From Chiridota heheva (lineage: Eukaryota > Echinodermata > Holothuroidea > Apodida > Chiridotidae), in NCBI GenBank assembly GCA_020152595.1, contig JAIGNY010003262.1, positions 174,501 through 238,500 on the forward strand: 64,000 nt of DNA. The letters are read 5' to 3'. Made by a program: the position numbers and the translations under genes. A model generated the notes under the pieces. That model saw only the letters and a list, made by a program, of their open reading frames with translations, had not been told where the DNA came from and made no database searches. Below, piece by piece: positions 62,040 through 64,000 of this stretch (position 1 is its first letter; each line of letters begins with the position of its first letter).

Positions 62040-62515
62040 GGATTTCATTCATGTGTGTAGTGGGTGGAGCTACATAGCTTGCAAAAACAGTATCTCAAGA
62101 ATGGTAAACTGGATTCATGTCATATTTGGTACACAGATAGCCCATGGTCTGCAGATGTACTCTGTTGTTCTTTGGTGGTGATATCATGCATATTAATGAG
62201 TGTGGGTGGGCTTACAGTGAAAATTGAAAAGTGATAAATGAGCAACTATATTTGTTTTGTGTCATATTGGCATGATAATTGTGTTGGTTATTGTTCACAT
62301 GCTTATTTTATCTGCAGATGCCATTAGTATACATGAAGGGCGTGACTTAATGTTAAAGTGCTAAATTAATTAAACACCATACTGCATTTCATGAACAATA
62401 TATCAGATTTATATTATATCAGGTACTGTACACAGACGAGTCATGGTCTGTACATATATGTTATAATGTTGTGGTAGTGATGTTATGAATATTAATGAGT
62501 TATGGGCTTACTGAA
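62040..62515 (+). mobile_element. Unclassified dispersed repeat, copies 2 and 3
   Basis: Copy 2 (62085-62215) is close to the one at 60.9 kb: ctggattcatgtcatatttg, ggtacacagatagcccatgg and catattaatgagtg. Copy 3 (62385-62515) is older. The remainder to 63095 shows nothing clear. Confidence 0.7.
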
Positions 62516-63099
62516 AGATTCTTGAAAAATAATAAATAAGCAACCATTTTTGCAATATACTTGCTATGATAATGTTGTTAATTATTGTGCAAATGCCAAT
62601 GTTGTCAACATTTTATTGATCTGCATGGTGGGTGTGGCTTATGAGTAAATATCCTGGAACAGATGTTTCATGATATGTTATAGCATGACAATTAATACAA
62701 ATTTTGCAAATCAATCAGCTTATGTAAAAAAACAAAAAAACATCAGTAACAAAAAACCTTTTGGTTCTGGTTGTGATTATTTTTAATAGTTGATATTTTA
62801 TTTTCTTCTATTGAACAGATTTTACATGGGGAAAGGTTCTCCATATCATAAAGAGTTTATTTTCTATTATAACCACCTTCTGTTCAGCTTATTTCAGCAA
62901 AATTATCTTGTGAAGTCGTTTCTTCGAGGCCTGCCATTTTATGTACATTAATATGACACAAATCTCTTGCAGTGTGAAAGGGATAGAAATCAGTGTTACA
63001 GTATATATAATGTTCTCCTCCAAGATCAATAATCTACTATTTGAGTACATGTGAAGAGATTGATGTAAATTAATGAAATAAATGTGTATCAATAATGTT

Positions 63100-64000
63100 T
63101 TATAGAATACAAGGCTGCTGGTTAGGATAATATTACAACAGAACTGCTGAAAGCAGATGCCCATATTACAGAAGAAAGGCTAGAGGATTTATTGAGGGCA
63201 ATATGGAACACAGAAATAATGCCCACATCTTGGAAACAGGGGCTGATTGTGAAAGTCACAAAAAGGTGATATTGCCAACTGTCACAATTGGAGAGGTATT
63301 ACTTTAACATCAGTGCATAGCAAAGTGTTTGGCAGAGTTTTGATTGATAGAATCAGAAACGGAGTTGACAGCAAGCTGAGAGTTGACAGCAAGCTGAGAG
63401 TTGACAGCAAGCTGAGAGTTGACAGCAAGCTGAGAGTTGACAGCAAGCTGAGAGTTGACAGCAAGCTGAGATTTGACAGCAAGCTGAGAGTTGACAGCAA
63501 GCTGAGAGTTGACAGCAAGCTGAGAGTTGACAACAAGCTGAGAGATGACAGCAAGCTGAGAGTTGACAGCAAGCTGAGAGTTGACAGCAAGCTGAGAGTT
63601 GACAGCAAGCTGAGAGTTGACAGCAAGCTGAGAGTTGACAGCAAGCTGAGAGTTGACAGCAAGCTGAGAGTTGACAGCAAGCTGAGAGTTGACAGCAAGC
63701 TGAGAGTTGACGGCAAGCTGAGAGTTGACAGCAAGCTGAGAGTTGACAGCAAGCTGAGAGTTGACAGCAAGCTGAGAGTTGACAGCAAGCTGAGGGTTGA
63801 CAGCAAGCTGAGGGTTGACAGCAAGCTGAGAGTTGACAGCAGGCTGAGAGTTGACAGCAAGCTGAGAGTTGACAGCAAGCTGAGAGTTGACAGCAAACTG
63901 AGAGTTGAGCAGGCAGGGTTCAGAAGAGGAAGGAACACCACCGAACAAATATTTATACTTTGCAACATATTAGAACAGGTCATCAAATGGCAGTCAACCC
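63100..64000 (+). pseudogene. LINE reverse-transcriptase fragment carrying an in-frame repeat expansion
   Basis: The translation gives KAAG-(stop)-DNITTELLKADAHITEERLE plus DLLRAIWNTEIMPTSWKQGL. After a frameshift at a run of As near 63265 it gives KGDIANCHNWRGITLTSVHS plus KVFGRVLIDRIRNG, then thirty VDSKLR-type units, then VEQAGFRRGRNTTEQIFILC. This is the RT finger/palm region just before the Q-x-GFR-x-GR motif. The LINE at 31.6 kb has a single DTKLR at the same place. The element runs off the window. Confidence 0.93.
63364..63903 (+). repeat. 18-bp tandem repeat, exactly 30 units, in RT frame
   Basis: gttgacagcaagctgaga is repeated without any length change (540 bp). Scattered substitutions change residues but create no stop. 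Both flanks keep the RT frame. Confidence 0.97.

Overview
The window is eukaryotic, AT-rich nuclear DNA. It carries small exons with GT-AG introns, LINEs, tRNA-derived SINEs, foldback elements and many minisatellites. The mix of CR1/L2-like LINEs, RNase H-bearing I-type LINEs, tRNA SINEs whose tails read gcgctatataaat, and many TAGGCCTA-like palindromes suggests a marine invertebrate, possibly a deuterostome such as an echinoderm or hemichordate. I cannot fix the species. No bacterial, phage, CRISPR or operon feature is present.

Two conserved protein genes are clear. (1) Positions 360-24933 (+) hold the 3' part of a type-I ferlin (dysferlin/myoferlin-like). Fourteen exons join in phase into 666 codons covering an acidic linker, the last two C2 domains, the C-terminal membrane anchor and the stop; the gene begins left of the window. 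(2) Positions 56652-60763 (+) hold the first three recognised coding exons of UVSSA, the transcription-coupled DNA repair scaffold; the gene continues to the right. A third, speculative gene lies on the minus strand at about 44240-39900: an acidic first exon, a 63-bp exon and a block of 69-bp repeats, all joining in phase 1. I see no functional link between these genes.

The rest is repeats. Roughly a fifth of the window is tandem repeat (unit lengths 18, 22, 24, 25, 31, 33, 39, 42, 44, 47, 48, 50, 63, 69 and about 89 bp, plus long AT tracts). Several arrays touch exon-intron borders. Between the genes (27.4-55.4 kb) is a mobile-element graveyard: a decayed APE/RT LINE (29.9-32.8 kb), five 3' ends of one I-type LINE with (CAAA)n tails (1.6, 33.3, 50.8, 54.8 and 61.0 kb), three copies of a CR1/L2-like LINE 3' end (45.2, 49.7 and 51.1 kb, minus strand), three further LINE C-terminal stubs, three or four tRNA-derived SINEs, a Ty3/Gypsy-type LTR relic nested in a SINE, and several terminal-inverted-repeat elements.

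The most unusual observations are: an exact 30-copy, 18-bp in-frame expansion inside a LINE reverse transcriptase (63364-63903); a 44-bp array that looks like an amplified 3' splice site directly upstream of a UVSSA exon; arrays of near-perfect hairpins (47-bp and 63-bp units); and the candidate minus-strand repeat gene. Long reading frames inside the tandem arrays are treated as artefacts of unit length, not genes.
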